The position numbers were made by a program, and so were the translations under genes. From NCBI GenBank assembly GCA_003116995.1, contig BDSL01000203.1, positions 1 through 64,000 of the forward strand: DNA of 64,000 nt. The letters run 5' to 3'. Shown piece after piece: positions 12,301 to 25,279 of this stretch. Under the pieces are notes generated by a model. The model did no database searches, was not told the DNA's origin, and was given only the letters and a program-made list of their open reading frames with translations. How positions within the stretch are numbered: the first letter of the stretch is position 1; each line of letters opens with the position of its first letter. The DNA comes from Yamagishiella unicocca. Taxonomy: Eukaryota > Chlorophyta > Chlorophyceae > Chlamydomonadales > Volvocaceae.

Positions 12301-15003
12301 TCACTCGCTCTATGTGCACGAGCAACACAATTTCTGCCCACCTATAGTTGTAAGAGTGCCTTGAGTTCCTGCCCAGTCTATGGTGATGATGCAGCGCGCT
12401 TGCAGGATGTCCAGCAGGATGTCCTTCCACAAAATGGACTCGCGAAGGGCAAGCGAGTCATCTTTCCCAGAGTAGATCCTGTGACGCCATGATTAGCCTG
12501 TAAGATTCACCTGCAACAACAGGAGTGGGGACGGTCAGCTGTCGTTGCAGAGCTGTCTGGCAACCTGTTTCCGTTCCTTCCGAGTACATCGCTTCAGAAC
12601 AGCGGCGTAGCAGCGAGACAGCGTAAAATAGACATTTAGTCGAGACGTCGCGAAGAAACGTAGGAACAGTTCGGAAACAGGCCCAAAGCCCAGCTACACC
12701 CTGCTTACGATGTTCGCAGTGTCCCGGCCGGCAGATGTAAGCTTCTCTGTGGGGCGTAATCACTATGTTATAAGAAATAACAGAGAGAATGTGGATTACA
12801 GGCATTGGATCTCTGCACTATAGGTATTGGATCTCTGCATCTGCAGGAATGCCATGGCATCAATCGCAAAAGTCAGAGGCCCAGCCCTGACGGCTCATTT
12901 AGAACTTCACCTACAGGGGCATGCTCCTATGAATAAGACATAGTTTGAAGCCCCTACCCTTGTTATCGTACAGGAGGGTTGGGAAAGACAAGTGGCCTAG
13001 TACCAGGATCGTGCTTGTAAGGAGGTACTAAGCCTACCATATGTTTTTTTTCCATTTTTAGCAATTTTTGAGGCAGCGGGTTGCAAGGATTACATGTTAT
13101 CCGCGACTCTCGCGCTCCTTTCTTCTGACAATATGGGGTGTTGGGCCCCGGAACGGGCCCGCACAGTTCGCCACGCTTTGGCCACAAATGTTCAACTGGC
13201 GCAACGTGTTTAACGAGGACAGTTTGCCACGCTTTTGGCACAAATGTTTAACTGGCGCAACGTGTTTAACGAGGACACTTGCTCAGGCCATCGGTACATG
13301 CCGCGGAAATTCGGTAGGGCTCCTCCGTCGTGTTCCACACGGCACCCACGGCCTTAGGGGCAAAGCGCTGGGGCTGTGGGGGACTGAGCGGGGGCTGTCT
13401 TTACGGTGCATCCTGCGCGCCGGCACCCTTGCCGCTCTTACACTGGAACGCGGCCCAGGAAGCTTCCAGGCTCGCAACAGATACACCATATCCGTACCGC
13501 TTGGCCCCGTGTCTTCCCGCCTTAGCTTACGTACCAGGTAAGTGTCGTTGCACATACACGCCCCACCCTGCGCCTGCGCTTCAGCTGCGCGTGGGTCTCG
13601 GGGTGTTTTTCTATTCGTTCGATTGGCGCTGCGGCGCCACCACGTATTCCAGCACCGCCGCCAGGTCTGTGTTATGCGCTCCTCCCCAACCTCCAACGCT
13701 GACCCCAACCCGAGCTTCTTCGTTCCCCGGACTCGCCGTTCGCTGGTGCGGCTCCCCAAGGGCCTGCGAAGTTGGCCACAGTAATGACCCCCGCTACACC
13801 ATTGCTCCCTATCGTGCCTCCCACAGCGTCCGTCCAGCTTTATTTCATCGACCTGATCAAATTGGCCCCCAACCCTGCGCGCTGGCTGGCTGGGCCCGTT
13901 CCGGTCCGACACCCCCGGCCCCGCACTGCCATGCGGCTTTACACCCAGCAGCTGGAGGCAAACCCCATGCCATCTGCGTCCCACATCTACGCCCAACTGC
14001 ACCTCCGTCCTCCCCATCCCCTCCTCCCCTCCCTCCCTGCCCCTTCGCGCGCCTGGAAGCGCTCCTTAGGGCCCCCCACCACTCCACCGCTCCATAAAGG
14101 GCACCCGGCGACCCCGCATCTCATCTCACACGTCTACCACCACATGACACCCTGTGCTTTGTCCTGGCGGAGGGTAAGTAGCCCCTACGATACGACCCGC
14201 TTCACCCGCTGGGGAATTCTGCACCCCCCGTGGAGCGAGGTCACCATCTAAGGCGCTTGCGAGGTTCGGCCTCGTCATGCAGCAGACTCTGATAAATTCC
14301 TTGTCCAGTTCCAAACATCTTGTGATCGATCCATTTTCTCCTCATCCGCGGCGCCTAGCCTTGCGATGATGGGCTTGTCATCACAAACCCCACTGAGGAA
14401 TGCCTCAGGTAGGCTGGCGCACAGCACCAGCGGACAAAATCCCTCAATCCGTCGAAGTACGGATTAAATTGGGGATTTGAGGCACAGCCTGGGACGACGG
14501 GGCGAGACGGGGTAGCGAGTACACACGAGCAGGACACGCCCAGAGCCTGGTGGCGGCCGAGACGTCATGCTTTGTCCAGGATAGGTTCAGGATAACTTAC
14601 AAGGACATCAACCCAATAATAAAGGAAATGGGCCTTGACTGCTGATGAACAAGCTGCCACGTACGGCATCAAAGAGAGAAGAGGCCGCTCTACTTGTACC
14701 CTGGCACAACAAACACACTGTAACATTATTACACCTTCGGTTGAAATGTGGTGAACGTCAGCCCCAAACCGCTGTCCAAACACGGCCCGTCGCGCTAGGC
14801 TGCGTCCACCACTCAAGTGTTTAAACATTAAACGTCCTTGACGCAGCAACTGACATGCCTTCACTACACAGAAGAGAGCTTGACCACAAGGCCACCGCCT
14901 GTCACTGACGTATCGTAGCCCTAGTTGGCGTTAGTGTTTCGTAACGACTGTAAGGGTCCACGTCAGTGTACTTATCTACTTACCTAACAATTTATCCAAG
15001 GAT
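12301..15003. other. No recognised gene
   Basis: Sequence between the tandem arrays and the transporter gene. It contains short frames on both strands and a small tandem duplication near 13.2 kb. The last few hundred bases should include the promoter and 5' UTR of the transporter gene starting at 15,004, but no motif there is distinctive enough to mark. Confidence 0.5.
13163..13276. repeat. 57-bp tandem duplication
   Basis: Two adjacent copies of a segment containing CGCAACGTGTTTAACGAGGAC. The copies differ by a few substitutions (TTCGCCACGCTTTGG against TTTGCCACGCTTTTGG). No function is evident. Confidence 0.85.
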
Positions 15004-18000
15004 ATGAAAGTGGCCTTGAAGCCTTTGGCCCCAGTACACCAACAGCAAGGCTCCCGTGCTGCCTTCCACCAGCATCGCGACTTGCGGGCTATGCGGACGC
15101 GGGCACGTGCTTCGAGTCCAGGTCCAGATCCACCACCTGGGCATAGATCTGGGAGCGGCAGCACAGCTCCCGGTCACCACACAGGCGCAAACATTCATTC
15201 GCGTCTGAATCCCCACTCGGGCCCGGGCAACCATGTGCAGCCGCTCCAGGTTGCAGTCATTGAGAGGGAGATAGTAACGGAGCCCAGCCCAGATTCGTCA
15301 AAGGCGTCGCTGATGCAGCGACTGGGTCGCCTACGGCACAGAGCCAAGCTGACCGACTTTAAGGTCATGGGGTTGGAGCCTTCACCGGAACTGGTTGCTA
15401 TCTCTATGGGTGCGTGCTGCGAAGCGCCGGCAAGGCGTTTTGTTACAGGAGCAGTGCAAGGGCAGAGCCCGTGTGGCGAGCGAGGGATATGGCCCGGCTG
15501 CATGTAACATCATTGCTGCTGGGACTAGGCCCCTGAGACCTAGTCTTCGCGCAGCTGCTCCAGGAGACAGCAGCATTCCTGTACCGAGGCGCTGCCTCTT
15601 CACACCCGTCTGCGCCCTTCCCCGAGCTTGCTATGTCGCACCGGATGCACCGCTCAGGGTTTAGTGTCCCCCGGGTGGCATTCGGCAGGCAGGCCAAGTG
15701 TGTTGCGCATTATACGAAGCACATAGAGCTTATGCCGATGCGTGACAAGACAGCGGACAGCACGGCTCAGTCGTTTCTCCATGCGGGTAGACAGTCGCCG
15801 CAGGGCAGTGTGTGTCAGGGTGAGCGGCGGTCATTGGTGCCTAGCTAGCTATTTATGAAACCCGGCGCTGGGAAGGAAGCAGGCAGTCGTCGGGGCGGAT
15901 ATCCCCCGGGAGGGTTCCGGCGCTAGATGAACGAGGATGCAATCCAAGCAACTTCTGTCTGTTTGGTGTCGTTACATACACATTGGAACTGCCCAGTGGT
16001 AACAGCCGCAGTTGCTGCTGGCATGTGCGGGGGGGCGGGTTCGCGCAGATGGGTGGGGCTCTCGCGGGCTTCCCAGTTTCTCGCTACGAACCATGATTGG
16101 GGCGGCTATGTGCCTGGGCATACACTCCTAGTCGTGGTGGAGGAGGCGGCAGCAGCTGTGCTTCGGGAGCGGCTTGACCCACTGCAGCTGGTTCCTCCCT
16201 GCCGCCACACCTCACCTGCTCGCCGCGCCTCTGACCCCTCCGCCCGGGCCCCCGCCGCCGCCGTCCCTCAGTGTATTTCGTGCAGGGTATCCTGGGGTTG
16301 TCCCGCCTGGCTGTGTCGTACTTCTTCAAGGACGAGTTGCACATTGAGCCGGCGGAGGTGCGTCTTTCGTGGCGGGTTGGGCTGAATCATGAGATAACGT
16401 CTGGGCGTCAGCAAGGCAACGAAAGAGCGGGGACCATCAGCACGGCAACGAAAGAGCGGGGGACCATCAGTGAGGCACCAATTAGTCAGGACCAAACTGC
16501 ACCTGGTAATTTAAAGCGCTAAGAATCATTCCTTGCATTGGGTCAGCGTGGTAATGGTGGTGCCGGGAGGGGAAATGTGGCAACCAGGACCGCTCGCTGC
16601 TTCGCACCCCTTGGGGCCCACCCTCCCCTCCTTGGCCTCTGCTGCAGGTGGCGGTGCTGACGGGGTTGTCCAGCATTCCCTGGATGATCAAGCCGCTGTA
16701 CGGCTTCATTTCGGACTCCATACCTTTGTTCGGATACCGCCGCCGTTCGTACCTGGTGCTGTGCGGCCTTATGGGTGGGTGCACCTGCGCTAGGGGGGTA
16801 TATGAGGAATCACATAGTTCGGCACTGGAACGTAAAACCGGTACACTCGTTTGGGTGCTCAAAACCCCGTTCTAGGTTTCCAAGGCCGGGGGTCGAGTGT
16901 CGCCCCCGGCTGCTATGTCTAGCACAAACCCCAAGAACACTGAGCGGTGTAGCGAAACGTCTTGAGAACCCGTTTTGGGGTGCATAGTGGAGAACTTCGT
17001 TTGGCTGGGCCCCGGTGGGGGATAGGAGCCGGGTAGAAGGGGGGGAATGAGGAGGAGGTGACGACAAGGAGCTCACGTGGGTGACGCATGTGTTTCGGGG
17101 CCGAGCTACGAACGTCACGGGCAAGCAGCCTATTGGTCTGGGGATTCAGTGGCCTGACCCCCGGCCTTGACTCTGCCGCGCGGACGGCAGCCGACGTGAC
17201 CCTGACGCTCTTGGCGTGCCGCTGCAGGCACCGTGGCCTGGACCACCCTGGCCTACGGCGTGCACGACGCCCGGGGTGCCGTGGCGTGCATGCTGCTCGC
17301 GTCGCTGGGCACTGCGGCCAGTGACGTGGTGGTGGACTCGATCGTGGTGGAGCGGGCGCGGGGGCATCACCAGGTGGGGGGGATGGGGGCGGGAGGAAAC
17401 CCGTGGCGGAGGGCGGGAGGGGACGGCAGCAGGCCCGTTCGGCAGGCAGCCGCATGTGTCTTGTAGGGTTGTGCAACCAGTACCAGTGCCCACCACGCTG
17501 GCCCCTCGAAAGCCCGTCACCAGTCCATTGTGCCCCCCTGGCCCCTCCGCCTTTACCGGTCGCAGTCTGTGGCGGGCTCGCTGCAGTCCCTGTGCTGGGC
17601 CTCAGCTGCCGTGGGCGGTATCGTCTCCGCGTACTTCAGCGGCTCATTCGTACAGGTGGGCAGAGAGGCGCGGTGGGAGCTGGCTGGCTGTGTAGGGCGG
17701 CTGGGGGCTGAGTCGGGAAGACGAAGGGGTGGGGGCGCGGAACTTATGAGCGGTATCCTGCCTAGCTGCCCTCCGCTTCCATGCGACGTGCATTCCTCCC
17801 ACCCCGCTCTCACCTTCTCCCTCCACGGCAGGAGTACGGCTGCCGCTTCGTGTTCGGGTTAACGGCGTTCTTCCCCCTGGCGGTATCGGCGTCGTCCATG
17901 CTCATCGATGAGCGACCCGTGAGTGAGTACCACCGTGCGTCTGGGGCTGGGCGGGGAGCAAGGGCCAGCTGCCGGTGTTGGCAGCTGTTGGTCATAATTC

Positions 18001-20499
18001 GGGGGACGGGGGCGGCGCATCGCGGCTGGAGCCGGTGGGGGCGTGCTGGAAGGAGGCCCTCCTGGTCCAGCCGGGGTGGCTGGGCCGTTCCTGCTTGCCG
18101 ACCCTGTGACCGGCCAACCTCCCCCTCCCCAACACACACAGACTACGTGGCTCTTCCTGCCGAGCCGGGCCAGCCTCCGCCGCTGCTGCCCGCCTCGCGG
18201 GGGCCGCCAGTGGGCACCATCGGCAGCCGGATGTGGGCGCAGGGGGCGGCGCTGTGGGGCGCAGTGCGGCGGAAGGATATCCTACTTCCCGCCATATTCG
18301 TGTTCCTGTGGCAGGTACGGTGACTGCCGGCTACTGGTGCTGATGCAGTGTGCGCCGTCTTCCTCGCGCCCACCTCCATCTAACGCTCCTCCGCATCCCG
18401 CACAGATACAGCCCGTAAACCTGCGCATCTTCAACAAAGTCATAACAAAGTCACGTTCCCTAACGTCCCGTTACCTCATCTCTTTTGTTGCGCGCGCTGG
18501 TGACATTCGCTTTTCGAAGCTACGTGCCACGGAGCCCCTGCAGAGTGGATTCCGCACACCGTAACGGCATGTTGACACGAACCTACACCCGCAGAGGAAC
18601 AATCGCATTCGCCGGCAAAACCCAACCCAACGTAGCCCAAACCGCGTGTTCCTCGTCTCCCCCCTCTTTTCCCCTCAGGCCACCCCCAGCGCCGACTCGG
18701 CCATGTTTTACTACCAGACCAACGTGCTGGGCTTCACGCCCGAGTTCCTGGGCCGTGTGCGGCTGGGGGGGTCGCTGGCGTCGCTGGCGGGGGTGGCCAT
18801 CTTCAACACGTGGCTCAAGGTGGGGCTGGGGGGAAGCGAGGGGCCCGCGGCGCGCAACCGCACATTGCACTCCTGAGTTAAGTGGCAGTACCCTAGCCGC
18901 TTCGGACCTCCTCGTGTGAACCACTGGGCTCGCACGTACACATAGACGCAAAACCCACACGCATCGAGCGCGCCACCACTTCTAGCCATTGCACCCCAGC
19001 ACCGTCGCCTCGTGGATCTCGCGGTCCGCTTGCAATACCAACGCTTCCATATCTTCTTGAGACGTCTGGCCGCGGTTGCAAGCCGGTATCTCCGCACGTG
19101 GCTGTGTCCCTCGTTACGGCCTCCAGCTGCCTCCATGTGTGTCACCGCCCGTCCCCCAAACCTTCATCCTCATTTTCCTGCCCAGCGCCTCGCCAGCCTC
19201 CCTTAGGAGCGAGCGCCCTAAGTCAGCGTCTCACCCAAGCTGGGCCCCTACCCCCTGCCCCCTGCCCCCCAGACCGTCCCGCTGCGGCGCATGCTGTGGT
19301 GGGTGATGATCGTGGGCACGGTGCTCAGCAGCAGCCAGCTGGTTCTTATCTCGGGGTTGCACCGCCAGTGGGGGCTGTCCGACCAGATATTCGTGCTGGG
19401 GGACTCCATGGTGCTCACGGTAAGGCAAGGAGGGTGAAGCAGGGGGGGATTGGCGACGACGTTCAACAGAAACGACGAAAGAGGCAGTGGCCGTTAGCTA
19501 ACTGTGTTTTTGCAGTGGGCATCCTGCCTGGGCCGATTGAGCGCACCCCCTTCACATTCCAAAACCGTCGCCGCCTCCCCGCAGCAACAATCGAACCCAA
19601 CCAACCGGCTGTGCAGGTGCTGGGGCAGGTGTCGTGGATGCCGATCCTGGTGCTGGCGGCGCGCATGTGCCCGGAGGGGGTGGAGGTGAGCTAGGGGGAG
19701 TTATAGAGCTGGTCCTGGGGTTTTCAGAGGAACCCTCATGTACCCTCTCTCCCGTGGGTGGGTTCGGGGGTGACGCAGCAAGGCAGCGACTGAGTACGAG
19801 CTCGTGGTCCTGAACTGGTAGGCCCCGCGTAGCAGTGCGCCCTGACAAACGGCGCGGCTACGCCGCCTCGCTGAGTGGGTGCTGCCCCACCCCCTGCGAC
19901 CTCTCCGGGCTACTCTTGCACCGTCCCATGCCGCCCCTCGTGTATCGTGCCCATACGACTCATGCCATCGTATCGCACGAGGGCCCCGATGAGGCTGACT
20001 CTACCTTGCGCTCCAAGGGCCCTTGGCCTTCCTCCCTGCTGGTTCACTATGCGAGCACACCCGCTCTCCTAGCTGTGGCGCGGTTTCCCCCCTCGTCGCA
20101 ACCCCCATTCCCTACCCTGCCCCGGGAAAGCCCCCAAACCCCCAAACCGTAAAAACCCCAAGCCCTACCCCACCTGCGCAGGCAACGCTCTTCGCCACCC
20201 TCATGTCGGTGCTCAACTGCGGCTCCATCACCGGGGGTGCGCTGGGCGCTGGCCTCACCAAGTGGTACGGCGTGACGTCAGAGAACTACGACAACCTCTT
20301 CGCCCTCGTGGCCACCTGCGTAGCGCTGACCATGGCGCCCGCGCCCTTCCTGTCGCTGCTGCCCGGGGAGCTGGACGAGGAGAAGGAGGGCGAGGCGGAC
20401 CTGCGACCCGTGGGTCAGCTGGAGAGCGCGGGGGGGCCCGACGCGGCCGATGGCGTCCGGCGCGACGATCTGGAGGAGGGGGGAACGAAGAAGGGGTAG
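15004..20499 (+). CDS. Folate-biopterin transporter (FBT family, MFS), 11 exons
   Basis: Predicted 597-residue membrane transporter. Coding exons with consistent phase: 15004-15409, 16272-16357, 16648-16774, 17228-17373, 17566-17655, 17832-17922, 18142-18314, 18679-18819, 19273-19419, 19617-19685, 20182-20499. Family hallmarks: [20 protein letters not shown] (about residues 137-156), [14 protein letters not shown] and [11 protein letters not shown] in exon 3, [15 protein letters not shown] in exon 4, [13 protein letters not shown] in exon 5, and [14 protein letters not shown] in the last exon. Plant and cyanobacterial members move folates or pterins, and some act in the plastid envelope. Residues 1-100 are rich in Arg, Ser, Pro and His and could hold a targeting sequence (inference). 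The start is the first in-frame ATG of exon 1; an upstream exon cannot be excluded. The C-terminal 60 residues are acidic and hydrophilic. The first clear TGTAA polyadenylation motif after the stop is about 1.27 kb away, near 21,775. Confidence 0.95.
16411..16470. repeat. 30-bp direct repeat in a transporter intron
   Basis: Two adjacent copies containing GGCAACGAAAGAGCGGGG and ACCATCAG inside intron 2 of the transporter gene. Intronic, with no recognisable role. Confidence 0.8.
16952..16996 (+). repeat. Copy of the dispersed CCGTTTT / GGAGAAC repeat
   Basis: Segment with GAACCCGTTTTGGGGTGCAT and GGAGAACTT in intron 3 of the transporter gene. It resembles copies at 23731-23787, 23893-23932, 50035-50095 (inverted) and 50445-50490. 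This copy is the most diverged. Confidence 0.5.
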
Positions 20500-22704
20500 A
20501 GAAGGCTCCAAGAGGGGCTGCTAGCGGTCTTCCGTCTGAGTGAAGGGAACGAGAGAGAGAAGGGAGCTGCAGAAGTGGGTACAATGTGCCAGGCTATAGG
20601 GTTTCGGCCTTAGACGACTCTTGGGTCTATCTACCTACCCTATGGGGCCCGTCGTAAACCGGACCTGATTACCCGTCACCGCCATCACTGTACGCCATCA
20701 GCATCGCCACCACCTAGGTACTACTACTGCGTCATCGTATATGCCGTGTACGGCTGATGTAGACGCCGGGCTCCCTCCGACCAAGCTGCGGGCGTGCTGC
20801 TAGCCACTGTCCCGTCTGGGGAGCACCGCAAGGGCTGCACCACTGGGTGTGCACCTGTTACATATAACACGCTGTGTACGGTTTTTGTCGTCGTTTCAGC
20901 AGTCAAAAGAGGTGTTACTGGTGTCGATGGTGGCGGTTTCGGTCGTGACTCGCTAACGAATGCGTAGCGTCCTCTTCACCATTACCGTGTCAACATATGG
21001 GTCGCCTGGGCGCCGACCGGTGACGACGCGATGCCAGCTGCTTGAGTAGCTGTGTTGGGCGGAGCGACTGCATGTGCACCACCCGGAGTCCATCACTACG
21101 TTAGGCATGCCAAGTATGTGCGGACACGTGCAGACTCGTACTGACGTACTGTCTCGCCAACGTGCGACCGCGATGGCGGTCCTGTCGAACTGTTGCCTAC
21201 CTGAGCACAACCCCCGGGATGCAGGCATGCATGGCAGGGTGCCCTCGTTATCCCGAAGGGGGAAGGGAGAAAACCCACGTACACGACATAGGTGGGGGGT
21301 TGCCGGGGACCCTTCAGCGTTGTGTATGATCAAAGTGCCTCACGGTCCCCGCTCCCCGGGGGCCCCCGTCTACTGTTGCGCACTAGCGGGAGGCCGGAGA
21401 GCCCGGGCAGGGCGCCTGCTACTGCCGTCGCAGCCACTGTCGTTGCGCGGTGTTTTGGCTTCTGCAGAGTCAGCTGTGAGACCCTCGTCGTGATGTCGTT
21501 GTGTATTTTTTTGCGGGACAAGGAGAACGATGGAATTACGTCATTTGTCGTTTCCTGGCGTGCGGTGCGCTGTGCAGTACATGTGGGGTGGCGGTGGCTG
21601 TGCGGCCATTCGAGGTAGGGTCCTCGAGGCCGTGCGGCGCCACACTCCCCAGGCAGCCAGCCAGCCAGGGCAGCCGCCTGCGCGGCATGTACCACCATGA
21701 ACCACCGCCCACACGCCGACTGTACGCTGCCATATTTTGCCGCCTTTGGGCATGTATACCTTGTATCCTCCTCGCTGTAAGTTTCATACCGTCGTTTTAG
21801 GCATGGTTTTTGTGGCGTTGGTCGGTGTCTTGAGCTGACATGGTCACAGCAGTGTCGAGGTGTCGTTGTGCTAACGCGTTCGGGTGCTCGGACACGGGGC
21901 TGCTGGGCGCGCCTCAGCACGCCACAGCGCTGCAGCTAGGATTAGGGTTTTTGCAGCCCACTCCAACACAGGTTGCGCTGTGTTCATGTGCCATTCTCTG
22001 AAGTGAGAAGGGTGGATTGGTGGCGGCTGCCTCGTTTATGCGGACAATTGCGGCTGGCTGGATTGTGGTGGGCCCTGCATGGGCCAGGCGGAGGAGCTGT
22101 AATCGTGGGATTGTTTATACAGCGATTCGTGGTGTACACGTGAAGCCGCCCAGATTTTTCGTGGTTACTGGCTCCTACCTGCCCAGTCTCAACGTCGGAG
22201 CTTACCAGTCACCGGGAGGGGTTCCCTTGCAGGACTGGCCACCCTCGTCGATGCAGCCTGCCAATCCCCCTCGTAAGTCATGCGCATCATCACGCGTAGG
22301 GCAAGCGGGCAGGGTTGCAGCGGGCTGCCGCTAGGGTGGCTTGCGACCGTCGGCATTGCTAAGGGCTGTGTGCAGCGAAAGGGCAGCTTGTGGTGGTCTG
22401 GTCTGCTGCCGTGTAAGCCTAGTAGCACTGCGTGAAATGGGTCGCGCTGCGTCGTACTGCGCTTGAATGCATGTGTACGCCACCCACAGCACACAGCACG
22501 CATCGTCACCCGCGGCTCGCGTCACCCGCAGCATATGTCACCCCCGCAACCTTCGCCATCGCCCCCTACTCCGCTACCCTGTCACCCCCCGTCAACCCCC
22601 GTCGCCCCCACTACCCCGGCACCCGATCACCCCTGCCACTATGCAGCCGCGATAGATCTGCAAAGCAAACTTTGTCGGTGGATCAGGGTAGATACGCCCG
22701 ACCC
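20500..22704. other. Transporter 3' flank; no recognised gene
   Basis: Begins with the 3' UTR of the transporter gene. TGTAA motifs, the usual volvocine polyadenylation signal, occur near 21,775, 22,090 and 22,402; the first could end the transporter transcript but would imply a long 3' UTR. Remaining frames are short and unrecognised. Confidence 0.45.
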
Positions 22705-22786
22705 GCACCTGTGGCCGAGTGGTTAAGGCGCGGCCCTGCTAAGGCCGTGGGGTCTCCCCGCGTGCGTTCGAATCGCATCGGGTGCG
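22705..22786 (+). tRNA. tRNA-Ser (anticodon GCT)
   Basis: An intact 82-nt class II tRNA without intron. The acceptor stem pairs GCACCTG (22705-22711) with CGGGTGC (22779-22785), allowing one T-G pair, with discriminator G at 22786. The D arm follows TGGCCGAGTGGTTAAGGC, the eukaryotic A-box form of serine tRNAs. The anticodon stem CGGCC/GGCCG encloses loop CTGCTAA with anticodon GCT at 22738-22740. A long variable arm TGGGGTCTCCCCGC and T arm GTGCG-TTCGAAT-CGCAT follow. A TTTT run about 8 nt downstream fits RNA polymerase III termination. It should read AGC and AGT codons. Confidence 0.96.
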
Positions 22787-23730
22787 AAAAACGATTTTGT
22801 TGGCGTTCAGTGACTCACAAAAAATCATGATGTCAGGATGGGGAATGTGACCGTTCCAGTTTAACATACTCTCGCCCGTGGCCTGCTCATGCGACTCGAC
22901 TAAAGGGCAGCACGTTGACCGCAGATACGCTCGCTCAGTGTGAGCCCTCATCCGCTGTCACGTATATCTGCACTGCACCAGCAGGCATGGGCGGTGAGGG
23001 AAAGGTCGGTATGGCCGTGGGCAGCGAGGGTGGAAGGGCATTGGAGGGCCTCCAACGGGGCGAGAAACGCCGCTACACCGGCCACATGACCAACTTGCGG
23101 CGGGGCTAGGTGATAGGTTTCCCGGATTCCCGCCCTGCGGTCCACAATGCTCGTGGCTTGCGATCGGCAGTCACACAGGCGGGGGGCCACTGTCTGGACT
23201 GCTTTCCTTCTACGGCAAAGGCGTTGATCACCGACCCACCAGGGCCCGCGGTCACCTCCCCGTGCCACGGAACATCCATGGCCACGGGCCGCCGTCGCCA
23301 CCACGTCTGGTGCGTGGCGGCCCGAACGCTGCGGGACGAGGTCATGGAGGCGAAGGGTATTGCGGTTGTCCTGTTGCCACGGCATTTGTGGTTGGGGCGG
23401 CCTCCCCTGGGGGTCACCCGCTGGTCTGGGATGTGGTGTGTCTGGCCGCCGCCGCGGCCCTGGGGTTTGGGCTCCGCCCCCTGTTCCGGGTGCCGGCTGG
23501 AGCCCGGGGGGTGGCGTAAAGACCGGTTGCACGGCATAGATATGATAGCTGGGGCCCGGGGGGGCGCACACAGCTGGTGCGGGTGTGTGCCACAGTGGCG
23601 TTGTGGCGGCCGGCTCCTGGGCCCGCCTCAATGCATTCACAGAGTTGGTTTAACCCCCCACAGACACAAGATGGCATAAAAAATGGTGTGGCCCGTCCCG
23701 CGGCCGGGGTTTCGAGGGAGACCCGTGGAT

Positions 23731-23787
23731 GCCAGAAAAAACCGTTTAGAACAGGCGTTTTGAGATGCATGCTGGAGAACTGGGTTG
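23731..23787 (+). repeat. Dispersed CCGTTT...GCATGCTGGAGAAC repeat, best copy
   Basis: Contains AGAAAAAACCGTTT followed after about 18 bp by GATGCATGCTGGAGAACTGG. Similar words in the same order occur inverted at 50035-50095 and direct at 50445-50490 in introns of the PUS7-like gene, and in weaker form at 16952-16996 and 23893-23932. Confidence 0.7.
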
Positions 23788-23892
23788 GGGATACTAAAGC
23801 CGAAGGTCGTACTATGACCTTTGGCGGCTAAGCTAAAGCGGCTACGGCGAGACGACAGGAAGCGAGGACCCCACGCGACGCACGGAAATGTT

Positions 23893-23932
23893 TCGCAGAA
23901 CCGGTTTTGGGCGCTAGCAGGAGAACTGGGGG
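23893..23932 (+). repeat. Second copy of the dispersed CCGTTTT repeat
   Basis: Short copy containing GCAGAACCGGTTTTGGGCGC and AGGAGAACTGGGG, 110 bp downstream of the better-preserved copy. It looks truncated compared with that copy. Confidence 0.5.
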
Positions 23933-24789
23933 AGTAGGTGAGCTATGGGAGAGCGGACAGCGCGGTCCGGTCCCGGTCCCGGTCCCGACCCGCTCGAATA
24001 CCGACCAGATGGTTGCGGACGTTGCGAGGAAGCCGGTCATTACCAGAGAAGGAAGGTCCGCCGGCGTCCATGGTAGGAAGCCGAAGCCGCGCCGCGCCGC
24101 CATGGGGGACGCGAAAGCCTAGACGCAGGTCCCGACGCCCGCAGACAAGAGTGCAACGACTAGCAAAAAAACACCAAAACAGGGGCCCAACCCAGCGGCG
24201 GAACTCACCTGGCCACGGCCCAGAGCGGGTGGGGAAGGCGGTCGACGCGAAGCATGCGGGCAGGGGGCACCAGGAGGCGTTAGAAACAACATCCAGGTGC
24301 GGAGCGGGTGGACAGGGGTCAAAACAACGAAGAGGCCCCAGCGGCACGGCGAAAGAGGCGGAGGCAGGGAAGGGGAGGTCGGATATACGGGGAGACGGGT
24401 ACGACGCGGTCTTGTACGGCGGTGTACGGCGGAGGCCTGCACGACGGTGGAATGCAGTGAGAAAATGTGGGGAGTGAAGATGCGGGGCAGGGGGGCAGAC
24501 TGGAGACGGGGGGGTTGGGGAGGCAGTGCGCGGTCCGGGCTGGTCGGATCCCCACAGCACTGCCACAGCGAGGACGGCGGGGTGGGGCCCCGTCCCAGGC
24601 CGACCACCCCATCCGCGCCGCCTCGCTGGCGAAGGGGTGGTCTTCCCCAGACGCCCGGGTGGCGAGGGCTTGCCCGTCGGATGACGTTGGTGCGGGTTGT
24701 GGTTGGTTTGGATTTTGGGGGCCAGGGCCCCGCTTTCTGTGAGCTCCCGTGTTTGGCTTTGGACCCGCTGCAGGCTTGGCCTTGGTGAT

Positions 24790-25206
24790 TCTTGTTGTTG
24801 TAATGGTTACAGTGGGTTCCAGACCAAGAGGTAGAACCATCGGGCGCATCGCTGACACTGAAAAAGACGGAGGAAACAAAGACCGACATGCACCGGAACA
24901 AAGGCAAACCACCAGAACACCAAATCGACAGGCCGTAGGCACACAGAGCAGCAGCCAGCACCCCAGAGGGAATTTGCACTAGAGGCTCCCCTATCAGGAA
25001 CTGACCACCAACCAACCTAACAGCCCAGCACCCGACGAACCAGTGAAGCGCCGCAACGATGCAAACATCGGAACCAGCCACCTCTCATCCCAAAAGGCAT
25101 GGACCCCTAGCAGGGCTCAACGCGCCTATTGTTGTAACGGTTGCAGTGGGTTACAGACCAAGAGGTAGAACCATCGGGCACATCGCCTGACACTGAGAAA
25201 GACGGT
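24790..25206. repeat. Pair of 80-bp direct repeats (24790-24871 and 25128-25206)
   Basis: Both copies contain AGACCAAGAGGTAGAACCAT, then CGGGC, CATCGC, TGACACTGA and AAAGACGG, with about 90 percent identity by eye and one small indel. The spacing of about 340 bp could mean two element copies, a local duplication, or short terminal repeats of one small element. Confidence 0.85.
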
Positions 25207-25279
25207 GATTCTTGTTGGACACGCACGGCGTGTCCCTGCACGGCGAGTGTTTCCCCCGTGCCCTGAGTTGTGCTTGCCG

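Noticed and set aside
22948..23640. 230-codon minus-strand frame near the tRNA
   Set aside because: No family resemblance, a comparable open frame on the other strand, and no splice-linked partner.
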